DNA of 64,000 nt from Ashinkailepas kermadecensis. Taxonomy: Eukaryota; Arthropoda; Thecostraca; Neolepadidae. The position numbers and the translations under genes were made by a program. Position 1 is the first letter of the stretch; each line of letters begins with the position of its first letter. Where the stretch lies: the NCBI GenBank assembly GCA_034440615.1, contig JAOTOM010004325.1, positions 201,377-265,376 of the forward strand, in the 5' to 3' direction. The notes under the pieces were generated by a model. That model did no database searches, was not told the origin of the DNA, and worked only from the letters and a program-made list of their open reading frames with translations. Below are positions 44,760 through 56,429 of this stretch, piece after piece.

Positions 44760-45260
44760 GGTTTCCAAGCCGCAATTAAAGTGACTTGCATCCCCGGTGA
44801 AAGTATTTATGAGACTGTATGTATTACTTGCACTGGTACTGCACACTTGTTCGTGCTGCCAGTGCTATGGTTATTTCCTAAGACAAAAATTTATCTAGGA
44901 TGGCTGTCAAACAGGCTGTTTCATGGCAGTCAATAATGTCGCTTTGAAACAGTTGCGAAGAGGTATGATCCCGAAAGTGAAATTTAACTAGAACAAGGCA
45001 ATCCTAAAAACCAATTGAGCACGGGCTAAGCTTACCGAAGCTAACATCAATACAACGCAGGCTTTGTACTGACTTTAGATCACTTCATGTATTCTACTTT
45101 ATCGATATTTTTGGTTTGAGCAAAGCGATTTGAAATTAGTTTCACATGCTGTTTGTTGACAAAGTAAGATAAAACTAAAGTAAAGTTTTGAACAACATGC
45201 CCCAGATAATGCCGGGTGAAACGAATACATTGTCGGCGGCCTTACAATTGGGTATGATTT
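44760..45260 (+). repeat. Family C dispersed element, copy 3
   Basis: See copies at 33380 and 36830; shared GTCAAACAGGCTG, TTGCGAAGAGGTATGATC, AAGCTTACCGAAGC and ATGCCCCAGATAATGCCGGG. Confidence 0.75.
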
Positions 45261-45559
45261 AGTGATTGAGGATTGTGAAATCGTACCCATTACGCGGGAC
45301 CTAGGTTGAAGATCATGGCTGTAAGTCCCTCAGCAAACAATTCTCATCAGTTTTTACCAAAGAGAACTCAAGTACATGTGAATACACTGAAAATCATTAT
45401 TTGGCAGGGATCCGTCAAAGGATCTTACAACACACTACAGAAGCTGCAGAAAACCAAGCACAGAAAAAGCAACTGTAGTAGCTGATGACATGTATGTTAG
45501 GAATTTGGTGCAGTGTGCTCAAGCTATAACAGTTCATCTCATGGGTGTAACGCTAGCTT
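45261..45559. other. Spacer, nothing assigned
   Basis: No feature recognised. Confidence 0.4.
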
Positions 45560-46450
45560 TTAAACTAGGGGATACAAATTTTGCAGAAGACAAGGGTGGA
45601 TACAACGGAGGATTTTCACAACGATAAGTCCCTAATTTCGTGCATTGACGTGAAACCTTTGGACACAGGAGCAGCGATAGTTTTCGTAAGGTGGTGGACC
45701 CTAAAAATATAATTGTATGTAGTATGAAACGATATTTTGCACGCGATTTATGTAATTAGTATCCATTATTTTCCGGATTGGGTAAGGTGCTTGGCAGCCA
45801 TGAGCGTAACCCGAACTTTAGAATGGAAGAGAGAGTAATTGTATTTGGGGACATCCTCAATGTCTATATCCCATATCCATGACATGTCAATACCGTCAAA
45901 AAAGCATATTTCAGCGCTATGAGAATACCAATGTTTCAAAACTGCCTAGACACGTCAAGACTACTATTTGAACGTGACTGTGCTATATGTAAATTGGTAG
46001 GACTGCAATATGTGCATTATACAAAATGTCGGACACTGTTGCAAGCTTATCAACTACTTAACTTGGATTTTGTTATGCTTCTAAAAAAATCCACCCCAGG
46101 GTAAAGTTTCATGAAGATGTTGAAATTCTAAGCACCTGAAGACTTAGACTTAGCTCAGACTGAATATTTAGATCGTAATTAATCAGAATGTCAAATGACT
46201 GTTAGAACTCTGGGGATGCTGTTAGCGGTTCTGGGCTGCTGCGTCAGTTGCTGCTGCTGTCAGTGGGCTCAAGCTCATGTTGAGTCCATGGATCAATGTT
46301 GGGCATTCCATGTGGTTCAAGGCCTAGCAACCCACTGCTGGAGCCTGTGGTGGGGAGGGAAAACTATGCTGGTTGAAAAATCCATCTTGAGGAACTATTG
46401 GAATATAAGTCGTTGTTCGGGGTCCCAAGACGTTGTGTGACTCAGAACGC
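45560..46450 (+). repeat. Family D element, copy 2
   Basis: Collinear with 20300-21200 at roughly 60-65% by eye. It holds an 81-codon frame (46195-46440) starting MTVRTLGMLLAVLGCCVSCC with CWAFHVVQGLATH, the counterpart of the frame in copy 1. The start resembles a signal peptide but this may be coincidence. Confidence 0.75.
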
Positions 46451-46479
46451 GGTGCCCCAGACAGAGCAGACAGTGTAGA

Positions 46480-46630
46480 GCGTCGGTAGCTCAGTGGTGA
46501 AACTGAGCATCTGGTGTGCCAGATGTAGGAGGTTCAATTTCCAACGGTGCCTGCCCTTTCTGCCATGGTGAGAGGCAGGCGACGCCATATGATATCAGCC
46601 GTTGAGTGCGTCGTAAAGCCTCAAGTAACC
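46480..46630 (+). repeat. tRNA-derived SINE, copy type 2
   Basis: Head GCGTCGGTAGCTCAGTGGTG is a tRNA A-box-like start; ATCTGG/CCAGAT forms an anticodon-like stem and GGTTCAATTTCC (46531-46542) a B box. The acceptor ends do not pair, so it is not a functional tRNA gene. The tail GGCGACGCCATATGATATCA, GCCGTTGAGTGCGTCGTAAA matches the SINE at 41837. Confidence 0.8.
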
Positions 46631-47129
46631 AGCGGACATCCTGGGAGAGTAGGCAGTAGATATGTTGACAGAGCAGCAGTATATTGAACCGTCCTGCTTG
46701 CAATACGCCAATACCCAAAGTTGTTGAGCGAATATTCAGCGATCGATCTTCTCTATTCATGGGCGGACACAAATTAGGATTAGAACATACTTCTGTATTG
46801 CATTCGGCATTTACTCTTCCGAAAAGATATCAAGATTATAACTGAGGTGAACCTGCAGCTACAGCCTGCTAACTCTGTTGGTCTGTACCGAGTGCGAGGA
46901 GTCTGGAAAACGGTGGCGGCGGAGTGGGCAAATGAACACCGCCGATTGGCCTCCGCCAAGACTTTGCCAACATTTGGACAGAACGATTCGGTGTTAGAGG
47001 TGATGCAAAATGGCTACAGTGGAAGTTACAGTGGCACGCCATATTTTCCATCATGATATAATCGCCAACATCACCTACGTGACCAGCGAGAAGCTGGAAG
47101 CTGAAACCAGGCTGAAAACATATGAGGCA
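46631..47129. other. No gene seen
   Basis: Unassigned. Confidence 0.45.
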
Positions 47130-48340
47130 CATTCCACGACATATTGACAAGAGCATTACACCCAATATTTTATCTTTTGAGGAAAATAATTGTGTGTGGT
47201 TATCTGATGCGCCTAACCCAGCTGTGTCATTTTTAGAATGATCAGGTCAACGGCCAAGGAGTTATAGCCTCGGGCATTTTTTAGATGTCACCTAACAAAG
47301 GTGTCTTTTGTCGTCATTAACACGATGAAGAACAATCGGAATTGCACAACAGTGTATATCGGTGAACTCACAATATTCCACTGCATCTGTTGGCTATTTC
47401 GAATTTTTGTTTACGAGATATTTGAAATCGTAATATAGTGACCTAAGGTCACGTGACCTACTTTAGCTTTCGGGACAGTCACAATGCGATTTAAATCATG
47501 CAGAAATGTACTTCGATATACCAAAAAATCGGAGTTTTCCCCTAAAACTCTACATTTCCGTTCTAAATTAGGTATGCATGGTTGTTTTTGTGCTAGTTTA
47601 TCATGGCCTGTTTTAATTTGGTTTAGAACGCATATTACTGAAATGCAAGCATTTTGACGTTCGATGCACGTGACGGGATGAGAATGTTAGTCATCTGATC
47701 TTAAGTGCTGTCTTACACAAGTGTTCTAACTCGTTGTGAGGTCAAGGGCTAAACAGAAATGGCAGAAATGCCTCCGAATTGTAGTGGTGGCCCATTCCAC
47801 GACAAATTAACAAGTGAAGCGGCCAAAATAACAACCTACACTTCATATTCCAAGGATAATACTCATATAGAGTAAGTTTGTCACTATATTTTGGAAGGTG
47901 GCCCATTCCACGACGAATCAAAGTGAATGGGCCAAAATATCACCATACACTTCATATTTCGATGAAAATATCCATATAGGGTTATCTTGCCTTGATAATC
48001 AAGCCATGAAATTCTTAGAAAGATCGGAGCAAGAGTTATGGAGATGTAGGTCTCGGACATGTTTGAGAGGCCACCTAACCTAAGTTTTTGGAGGCCTGGA
48101 ACTCAATGAAGAGGAATACGATTTGCACGAAGCTATATATCACTGAACTCGTCATGATCCACTTCATTTTGCGTTCATTTCGAAATTTGTGTTCAGGCGG
48201 TTTTGAAATTGTGAGTTTGTGACCTAAGATAACGTGACCTATTTTGACTTTCGAGACAGTAACAATGCTATTTTGGAAATGCAAAAATGACGAAGGTGAT
48301 TTGTGAAATCCTAGATCGTCAATTCTGAGGAGTAAAGTAA
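47130..48340 (+). repeat. Diverged family B 3' modules, repeated
   Basis: ATTCCACGACAtATT-like words occur at about 47137, 47794 and 47902, and GACCTAAGgTcACGTGACCTA at 47440 and (degenerate) 48222, each followed by TTTCG.GACAGT.ACAATGC. The same order exists in copy 3 of family B. The 14-bp palindrome AGGTCACGTGACCT is intact at 47446-47459. Confidence 0.65.
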
Positions 48341-48982
48341 TATAATTGTTTTCACCTTAAGCAATATATTTCTGCATCAATGTCTGCATATGAAAAATGT
48401 ATGATCGTATTTCACCGACAACACTAAAGGATTTATAACACCGCCAACCACTGGAATATGAACGTTCTGGCATTTCAAACTCCATATTCTAGAAACGAAA
48501 AGATGAACCTCATTGACTGAGTAGGCGCATTCATCTTGAACTGCTTGAGAACAAATTTGGCGCGGATACATCCATTGACACATGCTGGGCCTGAGATGAA
48601 TCGAATTGGCTCTTGAGCCGTCTACATTGGTGTAATGAAATAAAGTAACAGAATTACACAATGCAATGCAATACGACAATATGTTGCAGTACAGTATTAT
48701 AATGCAATGAAATGTAATGATCTGCCGATCTACAGATCGTCCCATACCTTGTCAGAATCCCAATTCAGACTGATGATTTGTCAATGCGATAATATTAATC
48801 CACACAATCTGCATCAGCGCGCACATTAACACGTCTCACCTCACCCAGCTACGATGAGCACACACTCCGCATGGGTAGACAGTTCATGAACAATACGGTG
48901 CTGTGGGGCACTGGTGTGAACTTATAATACCTCTGTCTTACCTTCCCTGTGACGGTTTTCGAGAAGCGCTCGATGAGGTGGG
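48341..48982. other. No gene seen
   Basis: A TGCAATGCAATACGACAATATG-type short repeat lies at 48659-48720. Confidence 0.45.
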
Positions 48983-49408
48983 TCAGGCCTCCTGCCTTGA
49001 TACAAATATGAACTTGATGCAGCTGTCTAATTTGTGCGACAGATACTCAAACATGAACTTCGCCTTCGGTACCTGGTTGCTAAGCGGGCGCTTGAGGTTC
49101 TCTTGGGCCGCGGCGCGCTTGGCTGTGCTCCCAATGCCGTCGCAAACGCCCTTGGCATAAGATGTGACAAAATGCCACTCACAGGGTACCCACAAATCTG
49201 TCTGACAGTTACACACATTGATGAAGGAATGCTTATTCGTATGTTGTGCAGCACTGCCGTCCGTGACATAAATCTTTTGTTTTAGGTCAGGTACTACAGT
49301 CCGAACTTCTGGGATGAACCGTTGCAGAAACGCATGCACGATGTCGGTGTTGTGCCTTGTGCCGTCAGAGATACAGCAGTAGCTCTGATGGCACAGTACC
49401 TCGTCCAT
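48983..49408 (-). pseudogene. Fragment of a mobile-element-associated protein family
   Basis: An open 141-codon minus-strand frame reads SYCCISDGTRHNT early, VTDGSAAQHTNKHSFINVCN in the middle, then CEWHFVTSYAKGVCDGIGST and KRAAAQENLKRP. The order SDxxxHDT, SDGxxxQxKNxxxFxN, WHFxATSHGKGxCDGxGGxxKR is typical of a high-copy protein family found next to or inside mobile elements in many invertebrates; its biochemical role is not known to me. Changes such as VTDGSAAQHTNK and SYAKG for usual SHGKG suggest decay. Flanking sequence does not extend the match, so it is truncated on both sides. Confidence 0.6.
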
Positions 49409-49689
49409 TACAGTACATTACATTTGAACATGGTTCAAGGCCCATTTGAACATGACGTTGATTCATTTATCTGCTCCCGAATATTTCTATTGACAGAATC
49501 TGTCCCGCGGAGGTGCCGCCGCCGAGAAAGCGCGCGCCGCCATCATTTTATCGACGGCTGGCGATTTCGTGTGGATCAGCCCGGCTCCCAGCTTGAAGCG
49601 CAAATTGCCGGCGAAAAATGTCGCCTGGTAATGGTTGCGGGCTTCGACGAATGCAACCAAACTACTTGCGATGTGGAAAATTGGAAATC
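49409..49689. other. GC-richer patch, unassigned
   Basis: 49495-49640 is GC-rich; one plus frame reads AAIILSTAGDFVWISPAPSL and reaches TAA at about 49629. A donor-like CTG/GTAATG follows. No family assigned. Confidence 0.2.
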
Positions 49690-51520
49690 CTGTAATGTAT
49701 CATGCTTGCAAAATAAGTACACTTGTATACATGTTCCAATGCATCGAAGGTAGGATTGTTAATTGCCAGGCTTGAAAACAATGCGATTTGTCAGTGCTCG
49801 ATGCACAATATTTTCACCCACCCAGTGCTGTGCGAGTGCTTCACACAGTACGCAGCTGTAGAGTCATCCTGCCTGTCAGTCAACAGCTGTAATTCGTATT
49901 TGTGTGCGTGTGTGCGTATGTCTGCTTCTTTTTCCGGTTTCTGGGTACAACATATATCTCTCGTTCCCGGTTTCTGGGGTCATCTCGGTTTCGGAAACCG
50001 AATGCTGCATGAGGCATGTGTCTCATGCACGCTGGACACATTTATAAGATGGTTGTTGCTATGATAACGGTCAACATCATTATCATATCTTGTAAAACAC
50101 GGACTGCTTAAGTCTGTGAAAGACAATGATGGCACAAAGCTTAAACATTGTTTCATTCAGTACCTTTGCATTGAACTTCGCATGCGTATCCACACACCAA
50201 GCCAAACCAACACACATACACAAAAACGTTCATGCACCGAAACCCTCATCTCGTATTTTCCATATTATTTTAACATTGAAAATTCCAAGCTAATATGTTT
50301 AAAGACAGGAGGGGCATAAATAAATCATCACAGGCGAGTTGTGGTTCACTTGAAACCCCAACGACGTAGAGGTTAATGTATTCAATATAATATTACTACT
50401 ACACAGTCACTGATAAAAGAAGCTGTTTCGTGGTCCAAATAGTCCTTCCAAGTAGCACAGTGATCGAAAAGATAGGAATCATTGGAAATCCTGCACGACC
50501 TAATCTTCCTAATACAAGTACTGATAATACACTTGCCGTGATATGACAGATCCGGAATTTTTAACCGACGGGCTCTAAAATAATGTTATTCGTCAGTACT
50601 CGTGCATATTTTCATCCACCCAGTGTTGTATGAGTACACCCTACAGAGCACGTAAGGATGGTGCTGCCCTGATTGCCGGACAACATCTTTAATTTATGTC
50701 CGTGTGTCTGTGTATGTGTACTTCTTATATATCTCGTTTGTGGGCATGAAGCATGTCCTTCCATACTACACGGTTTCTGGGGACAAATACTGGTATCCGG
50801 AAACCGAATGCGGGTCTACGTGTGGGACAGGTGTTCCATGCACCGAAGATACGCTTACAGGATGGATTATGTTATCATCATCATCACATACTGTCATCAG
50901 CTTCGGAATTCCACGACAGATCAGCCAGGGCCTGGAACCCTTATCTCTCAGATCTGAACCAAAATTGTTGTATGAGATTATCCTATGCCCTGAACCCGCC
51001 TGTGCAAATTTTACATCGATCAGATCAAAGGTTCAGAAGTTATATCCCCGGGAATTTCAGGAAGGTTTATGTTTATGTTTTATATAACGACCAGTTTATG
51101 CTCAGTGGCCGATAACTATGTTCAATATCATTAAAGCTATAAATATTCAGACTTTGTTGAACTCGGAAAGGTTCAAGGAATCCACCTCCGACAATATTTG
51201 TCATATGTGATGAATAATTAAACAGTTACCCCATGACCTGATGTCACGTGATCTGTGACCTCGTTGTCCTTCAAAATACTATTTTTTAAGTGACAGGACG
51301 AAGGACCATATTTTGGCTTCATATATAACAAATAAAATTGTAGCGTTTTTGCTACAAATGCTCGTTGGAAGATCGCAAGCTTTACCATATTAATGCTTTT
51401 CAAATATTGAACTACTGACTCGGCCGCAACTCTGCACATCATCGAAACATAATACGATATCATGCACCGAAGTGTTTTCCCGCATTGTGCGGATAATGGA
51501 CGGTTTTACAAAGTGGTAAT
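49690..51520 (+). repeat. Family B element, copy 3 (longest)
   Basis: Matches copy 2 from about 37890 to 39427 with two GT-tract/GGGGACA sub-units (49900-50050 and 50700-50880), then continues through GACCTGATGTCACGTGATCT and a tail (to ATTGTGCGGATAATGGACGG near 51500) that is also present inverted at 44121-44420. This gives at least 1.8 kb for the element. No conserved ORF. Confidence 0.82.
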
Positions 51521-51566
51521 GCACAAAGCTGGAAAATATTCATAAACTTCACGAACGACATCGAAC

Positions 51567-51702
51567 CAGTGACATAGCCAGGATTTGGTCCGGGGGTGGG
51601 GCGAACATCTGAAGAGGGCCCCTACCAACTAAGGTTCCTCCTCACACTCTTCAGAAGTTCCTCATATTTCGGTCACTTGATTTTCGAAGGACTCGTATAT
51701 AC

Positions 51703-51760
<58 letters not shown>
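51567..51760 (+). mobile_element. Family F short TIR element (second subfamily), copy 2
   Basis: Starts CAGTGACATAGCCAGGATTT, then GAACATCTGAAGAGGGCCCC and a TA run at 51700-51755, matching 13925-14082. The right end is lost in the TA run. Confidence 0.62.
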
Positions 51761-51761
<1 letters not shown>

Positions 51762-52150
51762 CGAAAAACGCTGAACAAGAAACATAAGCCAATCGTGCAT
51801 AGCGGCACGTTTACATTCCTGGATTTGTGCATACTTCTCAGCGTCTACATCTCGTTGACGGTTCGACATATTATTCACGCGTCCCCAATACGGCTGGGTA
51901 AACCCGTCGGCTGAGGACGGCCGGCCGGCGGACCACGCTTCCCCGGCGCGCTTATCAGTGAGGTGTCGGCAATAGATAACACGCACACCAGATCGGCGAG
52001 CCGAGGGGGTACAATGGACAAGCCAACGTTCAGCAGGGGAGGGGAGGAGGGAACGAGAATGTGCGCCTCCCGCCACGTCTCGACACGAGAACTGCATTGA
52101 ATGCATGCAGAGCGGCTTCAAACATGTGCGTATCCCGAACATACAAAAAC
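51761..52150. other. GC-richer spacer, no gene seen
   Basis: GGCCGGCCGGCGGACC-rich patch at 51915-51960, otherwise unassigned. Confidence 0.4.
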
Positions 52151-55100
52151 AATACTAAATGAAAGCGGGCGATTCGGTGTTATTTCCGCGCTTTTCGGAG
52201 TGGTCGAACACCGAAAAGCACAAGGTTAAAGATCGATGTAGCATACCGAAAAAAAGATCAAATTCTGAAACTCATATCCCAGATGCACAAAAGATCAACG
52301 CATCGAACCCCGTTGTCCGTTTTACTCTACCCCCAAGACTTGATTTTAGCGGGGCGGTCAAAGTTGTGTAAATAATCGACCTTTTGAGAAACAAATTCAA
52401 TCGAGTGGAGGTTAAACTTTTTTTTCGGTCAGGTTGGGTCAGGTTATCAGTTCCATCTTTTCAAGCTGATTCGGATGGCAGATGTTTTAAAAGGGTACTC
52501 CCCTTATCGGGGCAAAAATGGCCAAAAACTGGGTCTGAGAGTGGGGTCAAGGGATAATACACTGACAGAACCTCCAGCTTGACGTTCAGATTACAGAATT
52601 TGACATCCAAATCCTGTAAATGCACTTTTGCACTCTGAGTGTACTACTGGATGGAACTGCTTGGAATTGGCATACGTCGACGTAAAATGTTACGGTGCGT
52701 CCGCTGGTTAACAATTTTTTTAAATCGGATAATTAGGGCGCCCCCTAGGGGCAAAAAGCGAAATGGCGTAACGCTATGGGAAAACATAATTTTCGCCTAG
52801 CACCTTAGCTATGGGAAATTGTAAGAACAAATGCAACACAGAAAGATGCCGTGATCAATTTGACATCTTGGGAACATCGGAAAGTCCAAAATTGTCGGTA
52901 ACTTTTTGACTCAAACTAGTTTCCAAATTTCCAGACACCCAAAAAGTGGCAAAAAAAGTGATGCATGTCAACTTTGGTGTCCTCTACACTGCAAACTAGG
53001 AGAGATAGAGCCGCTGCGTTTGTTGCATCGTATAAAAGCCCTCCCGTACTATCTGACCTGATCAAAGCATGCTCGGCAAGTTGCAACTTTTTGAGTTATA
53101 GGGGTGCAAAGTAGGGTACTTTTTGCACTTTGTCAATATTCTACTGGCCGTAGCCGCCTGAGTTTTAAGAGTTCAGGGGCAGGGTTCACAACTTCAGGTA
53201 AATGCACGGAGGTCTTTATAAAAATAATTAAATTAAAAAAGAAAGAGAAAAGTTTTCAAAATGTAAAAAATTCACTTTTTCCAAAAAAGACTTCGAACAT
53301 TGTAGTTTTTTGCATCACATCGGTCATGGCGAGATTCTTGTTGTGCTGAAATTTTGAAGCGGGAAGTCTTCAATTTTAAGAGTTATTACACTATTTCGTA
53401 AAATGAGGGGAAAAACAAACTTTTTGGGCCATAACATTTTCGTTTTTATCTCAGCCAAAAACAACTCACAGATTCGTGATCAGCGTATCAAACTACGTCC
53501 GAAAGCGGTTTCAAAAACATCAAATGGATATTAGAAAAAATCAACATTTTTTTACATTGCAACATTCATGTGTACATATAATGACCCCTCACGGCCAAAG
53601 TTACCGACCGATTTCCAATATTAGAACGGCGATCGATGCCGCATGGAGAGAGCTATCTTGTGCTCTCCTGTAAATCACAAATTCCTTCATTGTCACTTCG
53701 GCCGGAGGGGGGAATATCGGTGCGATTTTGAAAATTAAATGACCGTGAAAAAAATATCAAATTTGTTTTTCTTGCTGCTTTTTTCACATGTGCGCCCCCG
53801 GTGCCCTTTAGGGGAAAAAATCCAAAAAATTTCGCCCGATAACATTGCCCACCAGAAGCTGTAAAAATTTCCCATGTTAAACCTAAGGAAAACATTTTTT
53901 GGAAAAAAGACGTTCAATGTTTGTTTCTAATTTGTTTAGTAGAATGTAAAAGGACCCATTTTTCATGGCGGATCCAATGGTTGTCGAAAATTGAAGATCC
54001 GTCGGTAACTTTAGAAGTCATGAGCAAAAAACCTGATGTTCATTCCCAAAAACATCGAAAGTTGGAAAAAGCCTCTTACGGCATGGCCCATTGCGACCTA
54101 AGCGTACTTCAGATCGACATCCACGACACGGTGTTCGAAAGAGCTTGAAAGCCGCTATTAGGCACATTAGAGAACAGTCTTCCATCTCCCATGTACAAGG
54201 CGTGAGGGGCGCGTGAATGTGGCAAAATCGGTTTTTCGTCATTTTCATTTATCACCCCTGGCACTCTGGATTTTGGGTTTTAATGTAATTTTTTATCACA
54301 AGCATGTTTTTACGGTACGTCAATTTTGGAACAAAAACTCACAACATGGAAGTTTTGAACATTCCCCTCCCAAATGGTTTTGAAGATTTTCCATTTTGTT
54401 TGGAAAAGCCAATTTCCGGCCGTCAAGGCCTATCATTTGTTTTTGGGATCTAAGAAACCCATCAGTAACTTTAGGAGTTATTCAGTTTGCAACATGTTAC
54501 CTTCCAATGCTAAGACAACGGGAAACAGTGCACCCTTATAAATCTCGTACGATACTAAGTTACCGGTCAATTGCAAGATATGAAACGCCAGCGGAACCGC
54601 AATGGAATGGTCTGCAATTCACCAATGCCATACAATGCTCTATCTCATATAGGCAAAGTACTATGGGCATTTGAAAATGGCGGATTTAAAAAAATAAGTT
54701 GACTTAAAAATGAAAGATTGCGAAGAAAACCGAAGTTCGTATATCGCATCACGTAGCCAATGGACACCTCTACAACATTGTGTTAAGTTGAAAAGCATAC
54801 ATTGCAACACTTGGGTATATCTCATCCTGAAAGCTCTACACTCGTCGAAACTTACATATGAAAATTAAATATAATATTATTAAATTATTATTAAATATAA
54901 TATAATTAAGTGTAATTTCATAAAAGTTTTCAACCAAAATTTACAAAAGTCACGGAAAAGATGCGCCGTGGCGAGCTCTTTCCACCGGTGTTCTTGGATG
55001 ATGATTATCTCAATATTTACTAAGTGAAAAAGCTGTTTCCGAGGAAAACCACTTCGAATCGCCCACTTGCATTAACTGCTCTGGCGTTAAAAAGTCCCAC

Positions 55101-55520
55101 GCCCCCTCCCAGGATGTCAGAAAACACCGCCAAATGACCCAGCTTCACCGACTGCGCAAAAATACTAATTTTGGAGATAAAAAAATCCAATTTTTTTCTT
55201 TAAATTTCCAAAACATATTGACAATTGCGAAGTGGGCCACGACCACCGATTTCAAATTCGCCAACAATTTTCGATTTGGCGATTTTCGCAAAACCACTCC
55301 GAAAAGCGCAGATCAAGCTGATTCTCCAAGTAAACGCCGAATAGCTCTCTTTCATTTGCCTAGCTTATAGCCCAGGAGTACAAAGGACCGCTGAATCGAA
55401 TGTCGTCCGTTTTCACCTACCTATGACATCTGATTTTGTGGCGCGGTCAAAGTTGGGAGAAAAGTCGGGTTAAAAAAAGCTTCCGAACCGGGTACGTCAG
55501 CCAATTTAAGGGTAGTTCTG
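52151..55520 (+). repeat. Family E unit, copy 1 (AT-rich, about 3 kb)
   Basis: Collinear with 56430-58150. Matching words: AATTAGGGCGCCCCCTAGGG / AATTAGGGCGCCCTTTAGG, GCATGTCAACTTTGG / GCATGTCAAGTTTGG, TTGTTGCATCGTA in both, CACTTTGTCAATATTCTACTG / CACTTAGTCAATATTCGACGG, CCGATTTCCAATATTAGAAC / CCGATTTCCAATACTGGAAC. No long ORF in either copy. GCGGTCAAAGTTG near 52355 and 55445 suggests the unit itself starts and ends with a related block. Confidence 0.75.
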
Positions 55521-55544
55521 GGCAAGTCAGTTCTCCCGCAGTAA

Positions 55545-56230
55545 AGTCATAAAGTCATAAAGAGTTTAGACTTAATAAGAGCCAGAAGGGCCCATCCAAT
55601 TAAGTCTTTACATGGAAGATACAATAATCCCGGTAAAAAGACCCACCCCAACCATCACCAAATCCTAAAGGAACCATCCACCAACATCTCACATACCCAT
55701 CAATGCATATCTATCCTAGCTATCCAGCCCTATTCCCCTGATCCCCTTCAACACATGTGGATTGAATGCCCTACCAACAATTTTCAAACCGCATCCATGC
55801 CCGCTTAAAGGGGTCTGTGACGTGCACATCCACCTAGAACAATTCTCACCCCATCCACCACAAACCAGAACTCAAAAACAAGACTTTCCTGTCTAAAAAA
55901 TTTGTCCAGCCTACTTTTAAATACATTCAATGAGGAACTCCCCACAACATCAGCAGGCAGCCTATTCCACTGATCAGCAACTCTTTGACTGAAGACCTGT
56001 TATCGCGTAACTGTCCTACACCTCAACTTGTCTAACCTGAATTGATGACCCCTATGTGATACTCTAAACTGAAGAGCGTCATTCAAATTGACCTGATCTA
56101 GTCCTTTAACAACTTTGAACATTTCAATCATGTCCCCCCTTAATCTCCTATACTTTAGTGAGTACATATACATTGACACTCCTACCAGCTTGATGTATTT
56201 CGTAGGCCTGCTCTCGATAGGCTCATCAGA
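55545..56230 (-). pseudogene. CR1/L2-like LINE, 3' end, inserted between family E copies
   Basis: On the minus strand: RLRGDMIEMFKVVKGLDQVN, FRVSHRGHQFRLDKLRCRTV, one stop, then VFSQRVADQWNRLPADVVGS and LNVFKSRLDKFF. This is the typical C-terminus of CR1/L2-group reverse-transcriptase proteins. A 3' UTR and a TCATAAAG tail repeat (55545-55562) follow, as in the copy at 5775. 5'-truncated; a single in-frame stop suggests a fairly young insertion. Confidence 0.88.
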
Positions 56231-56429
56231 ATTATAGAAGGTTATCCGGTTTAGAAAGTTATAGGATCCAAGTTAGGCTTCAAAATTGGGTAAGATATAA
56301 TATACTGGTATGTCTTGAAAAGCTCCACAGAGTTGACAAATGTTGGCTTGAAGGCTGAGTGTTAACTTGCGTGCACTCTTAGTGCTGTGCAGAATTCCTT
56401 CGAAGTGCTAGTAATCGATTCGGAGTATC
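56231..56429. other. Spacer
   Basis: Probably family E sequence, diverged; no gene. Confidence 0.4.

Noticed and set aside
46480..46552. Functional tRNA gene
   Set aside because: A and B boxes are present but acceptor arms do not pair and the SINE core follows.
49509..49631. Myosin-like GDFVWI peptide
   Set aside because: Only a six-residue resemblance, followed by unrelated sequence and a stop.
51218..51463. 81-codon minus-strand frame in the family B tail
   Set aside because: The inverted counterpart at 44121-44420 has stops in the equivalent frame.
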